Source: Terana coerulea
Taxonomy: Eukaryota; Basidiomycota; Agaricomycetes; Polyporales; Phanerochaetaceae
NCBI GenBank assembly: GCA_024811115.1
Contig: JAKOGH010000422.1
Coordinates: 1 to 22,959, forward strand
DNA: 22,959 nucleotides
Direction of reading: 5' to 3'
Shown: positions 10,275 to 19,772 of the stretch, piece by piece
How the letters are laid out: each line of letters opens with the position of its first letter
Position numbering within the stretch: position 1 is the first letter of the stretch
Program-made: the position numbers and the translations under genes
Notes under the pieces: generated by a model
Database searches by the model: none
Told to the model about the DNA's origin: nothing
The model's input: only the letters and a program-made list of their open reading frames with translations

Positions 10275-11617
10275 ATGTGGAAGGTGTTCTCAGCGATACA
10301 CGCGTGGCGGGCACACCCGGCCACCATCCTGCCTCTGACCTTCCTCCAGGGTCTCGCCATCGCCATGCAAGAGCCGCCGGCGATTTACATCTTCCGCGAG
10401 ATCCGCTGCGAGGAATACCGCGCGAGCCTGCCGCCAAACGTACCCGGGACGGACATCTGCAGGTCGCTGGCTGTGCAGAAGGCGTATTCCACGGACCTCG
10501 CGTACTTCACCGGCATCGCGACGGTGCTCAGCATTGTCGTGTCGGGCCCGTACGGGACGCTTTCGGACCTGAGGGGCCGCAAGATGACGAGGCGTCGTTG
10601 AGCGGCGGCGGGAGGTCGCGCATTCAGAGAGCTGGTCTTTCGGCGCTGAACTCGGTGGTCGAGCCGCTGAAGATCATCTTCACCCACATCTCCATACTGC
10701 TGCCCGCGCCGACATTCTCTGGCATTGTCCTTGGGGTTGGCGCATTTAATCTCCTTGTCCCTTACTGCGACAGCAAGTTTGGCCTCAGCCCCAGTGAAGT
10801 AAGTGTCATCATTCACGTTCGGCTTTCAACCCTTGCTGATCCAAGTCTAGGCAGGTATCGTCACGGCGCTGTCCTCTGTCGGGCGGGCCATCTCAGTGTC
10901 TTGCATCCTGCCGGTGTTCATCGCCGTATACCGGCGGCTCGTCAGACGGAAGAAATCCGTGGCTGATGCAAGCGAAGGTGAAGACGAACATACGCCTCTA
11001 TTGATAGACAACGGCACGGAATCGAGCCCAGACAACGTGGACAATGAATCCCATGCAGCTCAAGAGACTACAGAAGCTTCGGTCGCTCAAGAGCTCATGG
11101 TCCCCCGCATTTGCCTCCTTCTTGACGGCGCCGGTATGCTCATGACATGGCGGAGCCGGAATACCCTCGAGGTCTCACTATGTGAGCCCCCTTTTCTCGA
11201 CCGAGTGCTCCCTCACATAGCCAATCTGACTTGCGGAAAATCCAAAGCCACTATCGTCGGCTCGCTGGGCGCCCCCGCAGGCCCCCTCCGCGCAAGCGTT
11301 GCTCACACTGGCCGCTCCGCCGGGCGAAATTGGCCGCGTCTTCGCCGGCCTATCCGTCCCCACGTCTGCCTCCGCCGCGGTACGAGGCCCGCTGTTCTTC
11401 GTGCTGTTCAACGCCACGCTGGAGACGATACCGGATGCTGTTTGGTGGCTTTCAGCCGTGCGTCGCTTTTGGACCTTTGCAAACCTTGTGCTAACGCGTT
11501 CTTCAGTCCATTTTCGGTTTCAGCAGTATTCTTGTTTTCTACTTGCGGCCGCGGCACTTCACTCGATCCCGTACCATAGTGATGAATGAGCCGTGTATAA
11601 AACATATCGTAGAGTGA
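10275..11617 (+). pseudogene. MFS transporter paralog 2, internally deleted pseudogene
   Basis: Closest relative of paralog 3: starts MWKVFSAIHAWRAH against MWKAFSAINAWRAR. Pieces: 10275-about 10590, about 10590-10798, 10851-11181, 11248-11457, 11507-11617. After the motif A sequence GTLSDLRGRKM the reading jumps to the central-loop tail (GGGRSRIQ) and helix 7 (LNSVVEPLKIIFTH). The region equal to about 14495-14970 of paralog 3, coding roughly helices 4-6, is missing and the frame changes at the joint, giving a stop within a few codons. A second break is one extra C in the C5 run at 11282-11286 (exon of 210 nt against 209 in both paralogs). A protein without these helices could not be a normal MFS carrier. 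The original first intron was lost with the deletion. Confidence 0.88.
10986..11003 (+). other. Acidic dileucine motif EHTPLL in MFS paralog 2
   Basis: Same position as in paralogs 1 and 3, preceded by Glu-Asp. It is kept although this copy is a pseudogene, which fits recent inactivation. Confidence 0.5.
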
Positions 11618-11662
11618 GACAGCTTACTATCACTGCGGGTAGTAGATCTGATATTTAAAAAT

Positions 11663-11821
11663 GGATAACCCACTGCAAAATCAGTGGGAAACCCACTGCT
11701 CACCCATGGGAGGTGAGTGGGAAATCCACTGCCGGGGGTGAGTGGATAATCCACTGAAAGTGTGCACAATCTGCCATCAAGCAGTGGATTTCCCAATGTG
11801 GAATGAGTGGGTAACCCAGTG
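11663..11821. repeat. Left array of six palindromic units
   Basis: Units at 11663-11676, 11682-11698, 11715-11732, 11740-11756, 11781-11798 and 11805-11821 fit AGTGGRWAAYCCACT, each nearly its own reverse complement. Spacing is irregular and units differ by one to three bases, so this is not a simple tandem repeat. Confidence 0.8.
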
Positions 11822-12402
11822 ATATCTAACGGGATATCCGTCAGGGCTTCGTGTCATTTCCTGGCTTTATAGACACGCACTCCAGGTCTCATGGTAGGTA
11901 AACCCCTCAATATAAAAGGACTTGTATCATATGTAAATATATTGGTGCCGGCGCACTGCTACATAGTTCTAACAAGATTGAAGCAGTATGTACTTGCACT
12001 ATCCACCTCTCCTGACCACGCAATCTTGCGCCTGCCTCCAGCTCCGTTCTCTCTGCGTTCCCCACTCCCGGGATGGGCTTCAAGCCGCTAAGAGCCCCTA
12101 ACCCGATGATTGACTTGGATCAATCTGTTTGTACCATCATCTGCTCAGAAAAGTCAGCGAAAACCCGGCCAACAATGCACCCACCAGTTGTTATTCTGTA
12201 TGTACTGCTAATCAGCCATCCCGTCCACATCCGCCCCTCTATGGTTGTCCATGTTAGCAAGGTCGGCGCCAGTTTCCGTTGATGCCGGGACTTTAGCAGT
12301 GGTCGAGTGCATGAAGCAACCTCCGTGCGTAAGATTCACAGTTAATGACGAGGAGAAATGAAGACACCCAGGCCGACACTGGTAGGAAAAGGCTACGTAC
12401 AC

Positions 12403-13172
12403 TGTCAAGTAAGGCAGCTGAATAAGAGTCATGTTGCCGCCATTGACGTACTGCTCTGTCTTCAGGTTGTTGCCCTAGAAGACCTGCCATAAAGCGCATG
12501 ATGTTCAGTAAGTCCGGCGCACTATGCACAGTGACTGACCTGCATAAAGGAGACGAGGCCGGTCAGGGCCACCTAAACAACCTGCTCTGCGGCTGCAGCT
12601 CACATGGCCGCGACAGCCTGCCGTCAACCCCAATACCCACCAATTCCTATCCAAATGGTCAACGCGCGTAACATGCTCTGACTTCACACCAAAGAAGCGA
12701 GGCGTACCGTCTCATGTTTCGCCCACGGCGAGCCGTTGGTGGCAGTTTCGCGAGCAATGTCATGGGCTCACGCAAGGCCTTGACGAAGAACCGAAACTGA
12801 AGCTATTCGAAGAGAAATGAAGGATAGCGAACAGGTGGCAAGATGTCAAGACGGCGGAAGGGGATATGGTGAAGGAGTGAGCCAAGCAGCGATTTTGGCG
12901 TGAAGTCATGAATCTCAATGACGACGTCACCGGCGGATGCCGCTGGAGCAAGCTTTTCCCTTTCGGAGCCTGAATTCACAACGATGCAGTAAGTAAGTCA
13001 AGTAGCACTTCCACACTCCGACTGATTTGCTGTGCTGCCGGCTTGCCGCACAGACGTCGAAGCCCGGGAAGATGCCGCTTTTGGCATTGACTTGAGCAAA
13101 CCTCAAATCATTGACCGTAGGGTTCCTGCGTGATATTCCGCCAGTTTGGACCTTGTCAAAGGTCAAGAGCAC
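12403..13172 (-). pseudogene. Decayed gene of unknown function inside the palindrome-bounded element
   Basis: On the minus strand, protein-like segments can be chained. 13052-13172 gives NDLRFAQVNAKSGIFPGFDV and splices (donor GTGCGG, acceptor ATTCAG) to an exon starting at 12969 that gives GDVVIEIHDFTPKSLLG and LDILPPVRYPSFLFE. A TAG at 12803-12805 interrupts, and the same frame then continues as LQFRFFVKALREPMTLL. A frame change near 12690 leads into FFGVKSEHVTRVDHLDRNWW. Further segments VALTGLVSFMQ and GGNMTLIQLPYLT continue to about 12403. The ordered segments, plausible splice sites, nonsense codon and frameshift indicate a once-functional gene. I do not recognise the family. It may have been captured by the element or been present before it. 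Confidence 0.55.
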
Positions 13173-13400
13173 CTATACTGATGTATTACATACGCTTCTC
13201 TTAAGTTTTAGTGCAGAAAGCATCTCGGAAATGGCCCTCGTCGTCGCCTTGAGCAAGGAATTCATCAACAGAGCGTCAGCGAGAGCGATGTCCATGCTCA
13301 ATGCCGCGCGTTTTAGCGTCGAAAGCCTCTACGGGCATGGTAGGATTTTATAACACATTGTGCACACAGCTACTAATGCTTTATGACTTCCGGCATGTAC

Positions 13401-13604
13401 TACTGGAAAACCCTGCTGTAGTGAGTGGGTGTCCAGGTGCTGGGAAATCCACTGCGGCGCATTGGGCTGTCCAGTGTTGATCCGACGTCGCGGGAAATCC
13501 GGCATCTGATGTCGGATTTTCCAGTCCTGGATTTCCCATTTATTTATGGGTAGGCACTTTTGAGTGGGTTTCCCACTGCTAGGTGCCGAATGAGTGGGTT
13601 ATCC
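13401..13604. repeat. Right array of diverged palindromic units
   Basis: Contains degenerate units (TGGGAAATCCACTG near 13441, GTCGGATTTTCCAG near 13511, CTGGATTTCCCA near 13527) and two well-kept outer ones (13562-13579 with AGTGGGTTTCCCACT, and 13593-13604). The outer units mirror the left array in inverted order. Confidence 0.75.
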
Positions 13605-13816
13605 GGTAATAAATAATGGTTCTACTTCCCGCAGTGACTAGGCTGTCACAAAGTACTTGTTACCACCTGTGTTGTATCATATGATATACATACGATGTGC
13701 TCAGCACTCAGCTCCTAGTAAGTAGTGTACAGTGTATATATTTTGCTCGAGAACCGCAATTTAACGCAGCACGGAGATTATTTCGAAGCGAGTACTTACT
13801 GCAGAGTACTATATGG

Positions 13817-13823
13817 TATAAAA
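13817..13823 (+). promoter_or_regulatory. TATA box candidate for MFS paralog 3
   Basis: TATAAAA about 370 bp before the ATG. If used, the 5' leader would be long and contain short upstream ATGs (for example at 13844) or an intron. Tentative. Confidence 0.35.
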
Positions 13824-13917
13824 CAAGCGCTCTCACGGGCTGGAATGCATGTTTGTCCACAAACACGATGTGCTCAGCTCCGTCTCTCGCATGCACCCTC
13901 GAATCTGCGTCGTGCTC

Positions 13918-14186
13918 ACTGCCTTACTTTTGCTGCGGCTCAGCATGTCTCGCAGGAGCATCCTGCGCCGCTCTGCGGGATTCCACATGGCATGCAGCGG
14001 GGGCGGGACGCTAGACGTGAGCTGATACCGCAGTATACATTTGGGCGATAGAAAAGGACCGCCGTAAGTCTGTCATCTGCATTACACCACTCGGCCGACC
14101 GTCTCGCATCCAATATTGCTTAAAGTCATGGTCTAAAGGACAGGTGCGGGACAACCAGACATCCCCTCATCCTCGGGCCTGCAGCG
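13918..14186 (+). repeat. Upstream segment duplicated before MFS paralogs 2 and 3 (copy 2)
   Basis: Counterpart of 10051-10274. It shares CGCTCTGCGG, GAGCTGA and GACCGTCTCGC blocks in order. Divergence is clearly higher than in the coding part, as expected for noncoding DNA. Confidence 0.6.
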
Positions 14187-15936
14187 ATGTGGAAGGCGTT
14201 CTCAGCGATAAACGCGTGGCGAGCGCGGCCGTCCGCCGTCCTGCCTCTCGCCTTCCTGCAAGCCCTCGCGCTGGCCCTCGAGGCGCTGCCGTCCATCTAC
14301 ATCTTCCGGGAAATCCGCTGCGATGAGTACCGCGCGAGCCTGCCGCCGCACGTGCCCGAGACGGACGTGTGCAGGTCGCTCGCGGTGCAGAAGGCGTACT
14401 CCGCGGACCTCGCGTACTTCACCGGCATCGCGACCGTGCTGAGTATCGTCGTGTCAGGCCCGTACGGGACGCTCTCAGACCTGAAAGGCCGCAAGGCAGC
14501 GATGACGCTCGCCGCGGTGCTGAATGGATTAGGACATTTGTGGCTTACTCTGTGCTGTGAGCACGCTCAGTACATCACTGCAGACGCGAAGCTGATCGTG
14601 CTTGCTGTAGCGTTCCATGCCCCGCTCCGACGACCCGCGCCGTTGCAGCTGGGTGCAGTGTTACAAGGGCTCGGAGGCGGCTTCACGGTCATGATGTCGG
14701 CCCAGAACGCGTTCGTCGCCGACACGTCGGCACCGGCCGTGCGTTCGTTTTACTTGGGGTTAAGCCTGGTTCAGTACTGGATAGGTCAGGCCATCGGACC
14801 TCTCGTCAGTGCCGTGCTCCTCCGCGACGGCCGTTACACACTCAACTTCGCGTTGGCGGTCGGCTGCTGGTTGCTGTATCTCCTGTATCTGCATCTCGTC
14901 GTGCGCGAAACGCATACACCTACCACACGACCGTCGCAGAACCACGACGCGACGCCAGGCATCGAGAGCGATGGACGCTCGCGCACACAAAGCATCGGTC
15001 TTTTCGTGTTAAACTCGGTGGTTGAGCCGCTGAAGATCATTTTCACTCATTTCACCATATTGCTGTCCGCGCTGGCGGGTTTTGGCATCGTCCTCGCGGT
15101 CGGCGCATTCAACCTCCTCGTTCCGTACTGTGACAGCAAGTTCGGGCTCAGTCCAAGCGATGTAAGCATTACCGACCACCAGCTCTCGCTCTATGCTGAT
15201 ATTGAGTGTATAGGCTGGTATTATCACCGCAGTCACATCCATCGCGCGGGCGTTCTCAGTACTTTGCATCCTGCCAATCTTCATTGCTGTATATCAACGG
15301 CTGTTCAGGCCCAAGAAGCCCGCGTCCTACGAAGACGAGGATAGAGATGAGCGGACGCCTTTGTTACGGGAGACCAGCTCAGAACCGGGTCCGACCACAG
15401 CCGAGAATGAGGTACCTGTCACTCAAGAAGCCAAAGAGGCCTCGGTCGCACAAGAGCTCGCGATCTCCCGCATTTGCCTCATCCTCGACGCTGTTGGTAT
15501 GCTCATGACGTGGCGGAGCCGGAACACCCTCGAGGTCTCTCTGTGTAAGCACATTCCTGATCAACAGCCTCTTCATGCGGTTAACGACACAAAAAGCCAC
15601 CGTCGTCGGCTCGCTGGGTGCACCCGCAGGTCCCTCCACTCAAACGCTGCTCACGTTGGCGGCCCCACCTGGCGAGATAGGCCGAGTGTTTGCTGGCCTG
15701 TCCGTTCTTACGTCTGCGGCGGCAGCTCTGCGAAGCCCGGTGTTCTTCCCTCTGTTCAACGCTACATTGGAGACGACGCCTGGTGCCGTTTGGTGGCTCG
15801 CTGCGGTGCGTATTTTCTCGGGTGTTTGAGCCGCAGCTGACTTGCTCCTCAGGCAATCTTTGGCTTCAGCAGTGTTCTTGTCTTCTGCCTTCGGCCACGT
15901 CACTTCATCCGGTCTGACAGCTCCGGAGAAAACTGA
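14187..15936 (+). CDS. MFS transporter paralog 3, intact (514 aa)
   Basis: Major facilitator superfamily membrane transporter, the only uninterrupted copy of the three. Exons: 14187-14556, 14611-15161, 15214-15544, 15597-15805, 15853-15936, summing to 1545 nt with one continuous frame. Residues 19-40 form helix 1; GTLSDLKGRK (residues 94-103) is motif A; GLGGG and SAQNAFVADTSAPAVRS belong to the helix 4-5 region; VRETHTP begins the central loop; LNSVVEPLKIIFTH precedes helix 7; a long acidic loop carries ERTPLL (353-358); GSLGAPAG follows late. The first intron is 54 nt, a multiple of three without stop, but is supported by the same phase-1 intron in paralog 1. The fourth acceptor is AAG. Substrate unknown. 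A vacuolar or endosomal location is inferred from the dileucine motif. Confidence 0.9.
15349..15366 (+). other. Acidic dileucine motif ERTPLL in MFS paralog 3
   Basis: Residues 353-358, preceded by a run of acidic residues. Matches the [DE]xxxL[LI] sorting signal and is conserved in position in all three paralogs. Confidence 0.55.
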
Positions 15937-16131
15937 GTCTTGTAAGACAATAGTGGAGAGCTAAGCAGTAATTATAGCAGTATAGCCTGTATCTTGCGTG
16001 AAGCCATATGCTTTTTGTATAAAGCAATGTATTGCAGCATAGCGAGTATTATGCAGGATAAGGTAGAAATGAACAGCGACCTACTAGACAGTAAGTTTCG
16101 GAAAATGCAAGAGAAAATAGTGCACGCACCA
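15937..16131. other. Convergent intergenic spacer
   Basis: 195 bp between the stop of MFS paralog 3 and the stop of uL5m, which point toward each other. AT-richer than the genes and probably shared by two 3' UTRs. No other feature seen. Confidence 0.6.
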
Positions 16132-17082
16132 CTATGCCCTAGCAAATGGTATCTGGAAACCCGAGAGCAGCGCTCTCACCCTGTTTTGTGCACCCTCTCC
16201 CCGCTCCTTCGTGATGAAATTGATGTGCATGCCGTAGTTCTTCGGGTATGCGTCGAGGTTGTACTCAATCTGAGGGAAGAGGCCCATTGCTGAAGGCGGC
16301 AGACCAATGGAGACAACACCAGAGGCCGCGCTGGGACTGAACAAGCTCGCGCTCGGCCGGCCCAGCGGGACGCCGTTAAACTCACGCAGGCGCGGCAGCA
16401 CGAACTGCGCGAACATCGCGAGGAACTCGTACATCTTCGGACCCTTCATGTCCACTTTCACGCCAATGGGCACCCCGCGCCGGACCCAGCCCTGCACCTG
16501 CTTCTTGCCGCGCGTGATCTGCACGCCGTCGGTCGTGCGCTGCCCGCCGCTGTGCGCGGACGTGCCGGAGATCGCGCGGAAGGCCATCGCGGCGCCGAGC
16601 AGGTGGCTGCGGCTCTGGATCGCCTCCTTGACGTGCGTGTGCAGCTGGATGCACTCGAGCCCGACGATGTTCCCGGCTGTGACGGCGGGCATCGGGCGCC
16701 GCGTCCACGACATCGAGCCGCCAAGCGGCGGGTTGTAGCGGTGCTTCACGTATGGGTCCTCGGGGTCGTAGCGCAGCGGGATCTCGCGCGGCGGCTTCGC
16801 GTTCTTGGGCGTGTGCGTGTAGGTCATGTACATCAGGTCGTCGCGGAGGGTGGTGTGGTAGTGGTCGGCGACGCGGCTCGGGGCGGTGTCGCGCACAATA
16901 ACGTTGACGTGTGGTATCGGCAGGCCATCTGCATCCCGCTTCAGGGGCTTTCGAGGGCTGAGAGCCTTTGCTCGCCTGGCCAGGAGGGCTTGGTGTCGGG
17001 CAGCCCGAGCGGCCGGGTTTGCAGCCTTCATCGCCGTTGCAGCGCTCATCTGTCTGCGCCGAAAGTATTGAGTATTCAACAA
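16132..17082 (-). CDS. MRPL7: Mitochondrial large-subunit ribosomal protein uL5m
   Basis: Single-exon gene of 316 aa for the mitochondrial uL5 protein, which sits in the central protuberance of the large mitoribosomal subunit. The N-terminus is basic and Ala/Arg-rich (residues 1-45), as expected for a mitochondrial targeting peptide. The uL5 core follows: NIVGLECIQLHTHVKEAIQS (138-157), ITRGKKQVQGWVRRGVPIGV (189-208), KGPKMYEFLAMFAQFVLPRL (213-232), then FPQIEYNLDAYPKNYGMHIN (269-288) and the C-terminal LLSGFQIPF. A Ser/Pro-rich insert lies at about 242-265. The first ATG gives the longest frame; Met12 is an alternative start. Plus-strand open frames over this gene are shadows of its GC-rich codons. 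Confidence 0.95.
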   Translation of the reverse strand: MLNTQYFRRRQMSAATAMKAANPAARAARHQALLARRAKALSPRKPLKRDADGLPIPHVNVIVRDTAPSRVADHYHTTLRDDLMYMTYTHTPKNAKPPREIPLRYDPEDPYVKHRYNPPLGGSMSWTRRPMPAVTAGNIVGLECIQLHTHVKEAIQSRSHLLGAAMAFRAISGTSAHSGGQRTTDGVQITRGKKQVQGWVRRGVPIGVKVDMKGPKMYEFLAMFAQFVLPRLREFNGVPLGRPSASLFSPSAASGVVSIGLPPSAMGLFPQIEYNLDAYPKNYGMHINFITKERGEGAQNRVRALLSGFQIPFARA

Positions 17083-17475
17083 GACTTCATACAGTCATCA
17101 TGGCTACACACCGCGGGCACTGACTAGCGGACGGGCGAGAGAGGTGGAGGGACAGAGCCAAAGTAAAGTGAACAGCGCAAGTTACTTTGGCGCTCCGTGC
17201 GATGAAGAGATGACAGAAGAGGAAGGTGCTTCCCGCGCTCTATGCCAGCCAATCAAACAGGCCCGTGAGTCTCCGCGGAATAAGCTCGATGTGCAAAGTT
17301 GTCGACATGATGTTGCCGACCTCGACCCAGTATATGCGCAGAGAGGAATAGGTATGATATCTCGAATGATTGCTTTTGCTGTAGGGAGGAGCTCCAGTCA
17401 GTACTAGTGAAGATGATGCTCCCAGACAATTCTCAGAAGTTGTCTACGAATTCTCTAACTAAAATCCAAACAAGG
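17083..17475. other. Spacer between amidase 3' end and uL5m start
   Basis: About 390 bp. Both genes run on the minus strand, so this holds the amidase 3' UTR and the uL5m promoter. No gene is supported in it. Confidence 0.55.
17249..17253 (+). promoter_or_regulatory. CCAAT box upstream of uL5m
   Basis: CCAAT inside CAGCCAATCA, about 165 bp before the uL5m ATG and in inverted orientation for that gene. The HAP/CBF complex commonly binds such sites in fungal promoters, including those of mitochondrial genes. A single short motif, so weak. Confidence 0.3.
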
Positions 17476-19729
17476 TCAAGCGAACATGCTTTGACCAGTC
17501 ACCACAGAACTTATGATTCCCGCTCCTTCCAAAGCTGCGAACAGGCTGAACAGCATTAGATCCTACGGAAGGAAAACAGTGAGTTTACTCTACCATGTTT
17601 ATATCTACATAGATACTCACGCAGTTCTTCTGAGTTATAAAGCTGATAGTAACCGGAAGGTTCTCGGTGGTCAGAGTGATAGTTGAGTTGAAAGGAATCT
17701 CTCCAACTACAGCGATAGTTCAGAGCTGAATGGACAAAGGTTTACGTCAAACTTACTGGGGATGACCATGTCCGGAACTTCTGCATGCACTGCAATTCTT
17801 CCGGCACTAAACCCAAACGGTGCGCTTGGTGGGCTGCAACAGTGCGACTGTTCGTAAGCACGGACATACATTTGTCTATAAAAGACCGTACCTAATGTAC
17901 CGATTGCGGTAGTTCGTCCCACCAGAGCTTTGCGGGTACAAGAAGATGGCGTTCGCACACGTCTCCTTGTTCGTTCCATTCAGGACAGTGTCCTGGAACC
18001 AGTTCATGAACACCGTCTTGTTCGCGATCGCCTCCGCCTTGCGCGTCGTCGGGTCCAGCGTGCGGCCATAGCTCCACCGCGCCAGCGGCGCCGGGTCGAT
18101 GAACGGGCTCTGGCCGTTGTGGGACGCCTTGAAGTCGGCGATGAAGGGGTCGGCGACGAGCGCGATCTGGTCGAGCGTGATGAGATCCGCGTACGTCGTG
18201 TTCAGCACCGTGCGGAGCGGCGGCGGCGGGTTAGAGACGTTGGCGATCAGCGGGCTGCTTTCGTTCCATAGCGTTGTGAGGTTGATCTCCGTACGGGTGG
18301 TGTTCAGGAACTGCTCGAGTTTCTGGATGAAGGTGTTGAACATTGCGTTTGCCGTGCCCGCGCGAGGTGGGTTGGAGAGGAAGCTCGAGCCCCAAGTGTC
18401 CACCGGGAACAAGATTCTGGTCGGGAATTGGTTGAACTACCGCTCGAAGTCAGCAACTGTCGCGGATGTTAGGACAACTTGGCAACTTCACCTGAGTGAA
18501 GTTCTCATACCACCAGTCTCCCGCGACCTTCCAACTCTTCGCATCCCTCGCGAAAATACCCGCTGTGTCCAGCTCGGTAGACAGAGGCATGACGTCGTCC
18601 AGCACGACGGCCCCGTGCGAGGGCCGGTTGCCAAATACCCCGTTCGCACCCGCCGGTCCGCGCATCGACCCGCCCGTGTCGCTCCCGACGGCATAGTCCA
18701 GCCACGGATACGCCGCGACGCTCGTCCCCGACCCCGTCGACGACGAGCTCCCGTCCTGATAGCCATCGCCCCGCGGGTTGTACGGCGCGTGGTAGTCGAC
18801 CCAGTCGTCCGTCGCCGTCTCGCCATTCGCGAACTGCGACGCTTTCGCCTTCGCGACAATCACGGCGCCGCCGTCGATGAGGCGCTGGATCGAGGGCGCC
18901 GTGGCGCTCTTCGGCGGGTACTGTTGGAAGAAGGCACGGTTGCCGCAGCCTGTGCGGAGGCCCTTCACGTCAAAGATGTCCTTGACGGCGATGCGGGCGC
19001 CAGCGAGGGGCTTAGATGCGCTCGGGGTAAAGTACAGTCGGGAGGGAACTGCGACGCTCTCAGTGGCTGCGCCGTCGATGTGTGCCGAAAGCTGCGCAAA
19101 GCCGCCATTTCCGTCAGGGACAGTTCCATACAAAAACGACTGGTTCTCGTCACTGTACAGGCGCCACACTGCGAGATGGTTCAGTTCGAATTTCAAGATT
19201 TCTGCATATACCTGCACAGCTTACCTTCGAAGACATCACCAGTGGTCGAGTCTACCAAGTATGGTCCTGAAGGTACCGATTTGCTCAGATGTGTCGTGAC
19301 CGACGAAAGGACGACATCAACGCCGTTTCCTAGGCTTAGCCGTGGAATCGACTTGGATGACACAAATAGCCCTACTCGAGATGGTTAACAGAAGCATAAC
19401 AAGCATGTTCCATTCCACTAACCCGTGAGGAAGGATGGTGTCCATACATCATCCGCAGCCTCGTTTTTCTTGACAAGCTGGGATAGGTCGCTGGCTGTGA
19501 AACTGTTACCCGACGCGCTGACGAAGGTGAACGGGACCAATGGACCGTTGGACCTCAAGAAGGCAGACTCGAGTCCAAGGCTGAGCTGCGCCACCGGCGT
19601 GGGCGGGACGAAGTACGACACCCCGCCGAGCACGACCGTCATCCCGGATGACGCAACCAGGCTTTTCGCGCGGGCGGCCAATGGGTTGCTGAACGCAAGC
19701 GCGAGCAGAGCGCCGCCGAAGAGCTTCAT
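17476..19729 (-). CDS. Secreted amidase-signature family protein (641 aa)
   Basis: Seven exons on the minus strand: 19423-19729, 19225-19371, 18492-19168, 17892-18436, 17757-17833, 17621-17706, 17476-17562, together 1926 nt in frame. Residues 1-20 are a signal peptide ([21 protein letters not shown]). An N-terminal domain of about 180 residues precedes the amidase core. The Ser-cisSer-Lys triad is visible: Lys214 in [14 protein letters not shown], cis-Ser about 295 in [12 protein letters not shown], nucleophile Ser319 in [19 protein letters not shown] and NKT sequons fit the secretory route. Family members hydrolyse amide bonds; the substrate here cannot be read from sequence. The usual GGSSGG is replaced by GSSSSTGSG. 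The frame is clean throughout and I think the gene is functional. Confidence 0.9.
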
Positions 19730-19766
19730 GGCTGCCTTTGCACCCTCCTTCGCGGTCGTGCCTCAC

Positions 19767-19772
19767 TTTATA
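19767..19772 (-). promoter_or_regulatory. TATA box candidate for the amidase gene
   Basis: TATAAA on the minus strand, about 38-43 bases before the ATG. It would give a very short 5' leader, so either transcription starts close to the ATG or the match is fortuitous. Confidence 0.4.

Larger units (their letters stand above)
11663..13604. mobile_element. Palindrome-bounded element, ~1.94 kb, unclassified
   Basis: The left edge reads GGATAACCCACT (11663-11674) and the right edge reads AGTGGGTTATCC (13593-13604), a perfect 12-bp inverted repeat. The second unit inward is also inverted-matched: AGTGGGAAACCCACT on the left, AGTGGGTTTCCCACT on the right. Behind each end lies an array of similar palindromes. 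Dense subterminal repeats behind a short inverted end are typical of cut-and-paste DNA transposons such as CACTA-like or related fungal groups. No clear target duplication was found and no transposase was seen, so the class is open. The interior holds a decayed minus-strand gene. The element separates MFS paralogs 2 and 3. Confidence 0.65.

Noticed and set aside
11663..11821. Palindrome array considered as a CRISPR array
   Set aside because: Units and spacers are irregular, units are diverged, the genome is eukaryotic and a mirrored array lies 1.6 kb away.
16307..17127. Long open frames on the plus strand
   Set aside because: Arg/Ala-rich shadow frames opposite the clearly coding uL5m gene.
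18099..19388. 429-codon open frame on the plus strand
   Set aside because: Antisense to the amidase exons, Arg-rich, no domain; the amidase on the minus strand has the catalytic triad and correct splicing.
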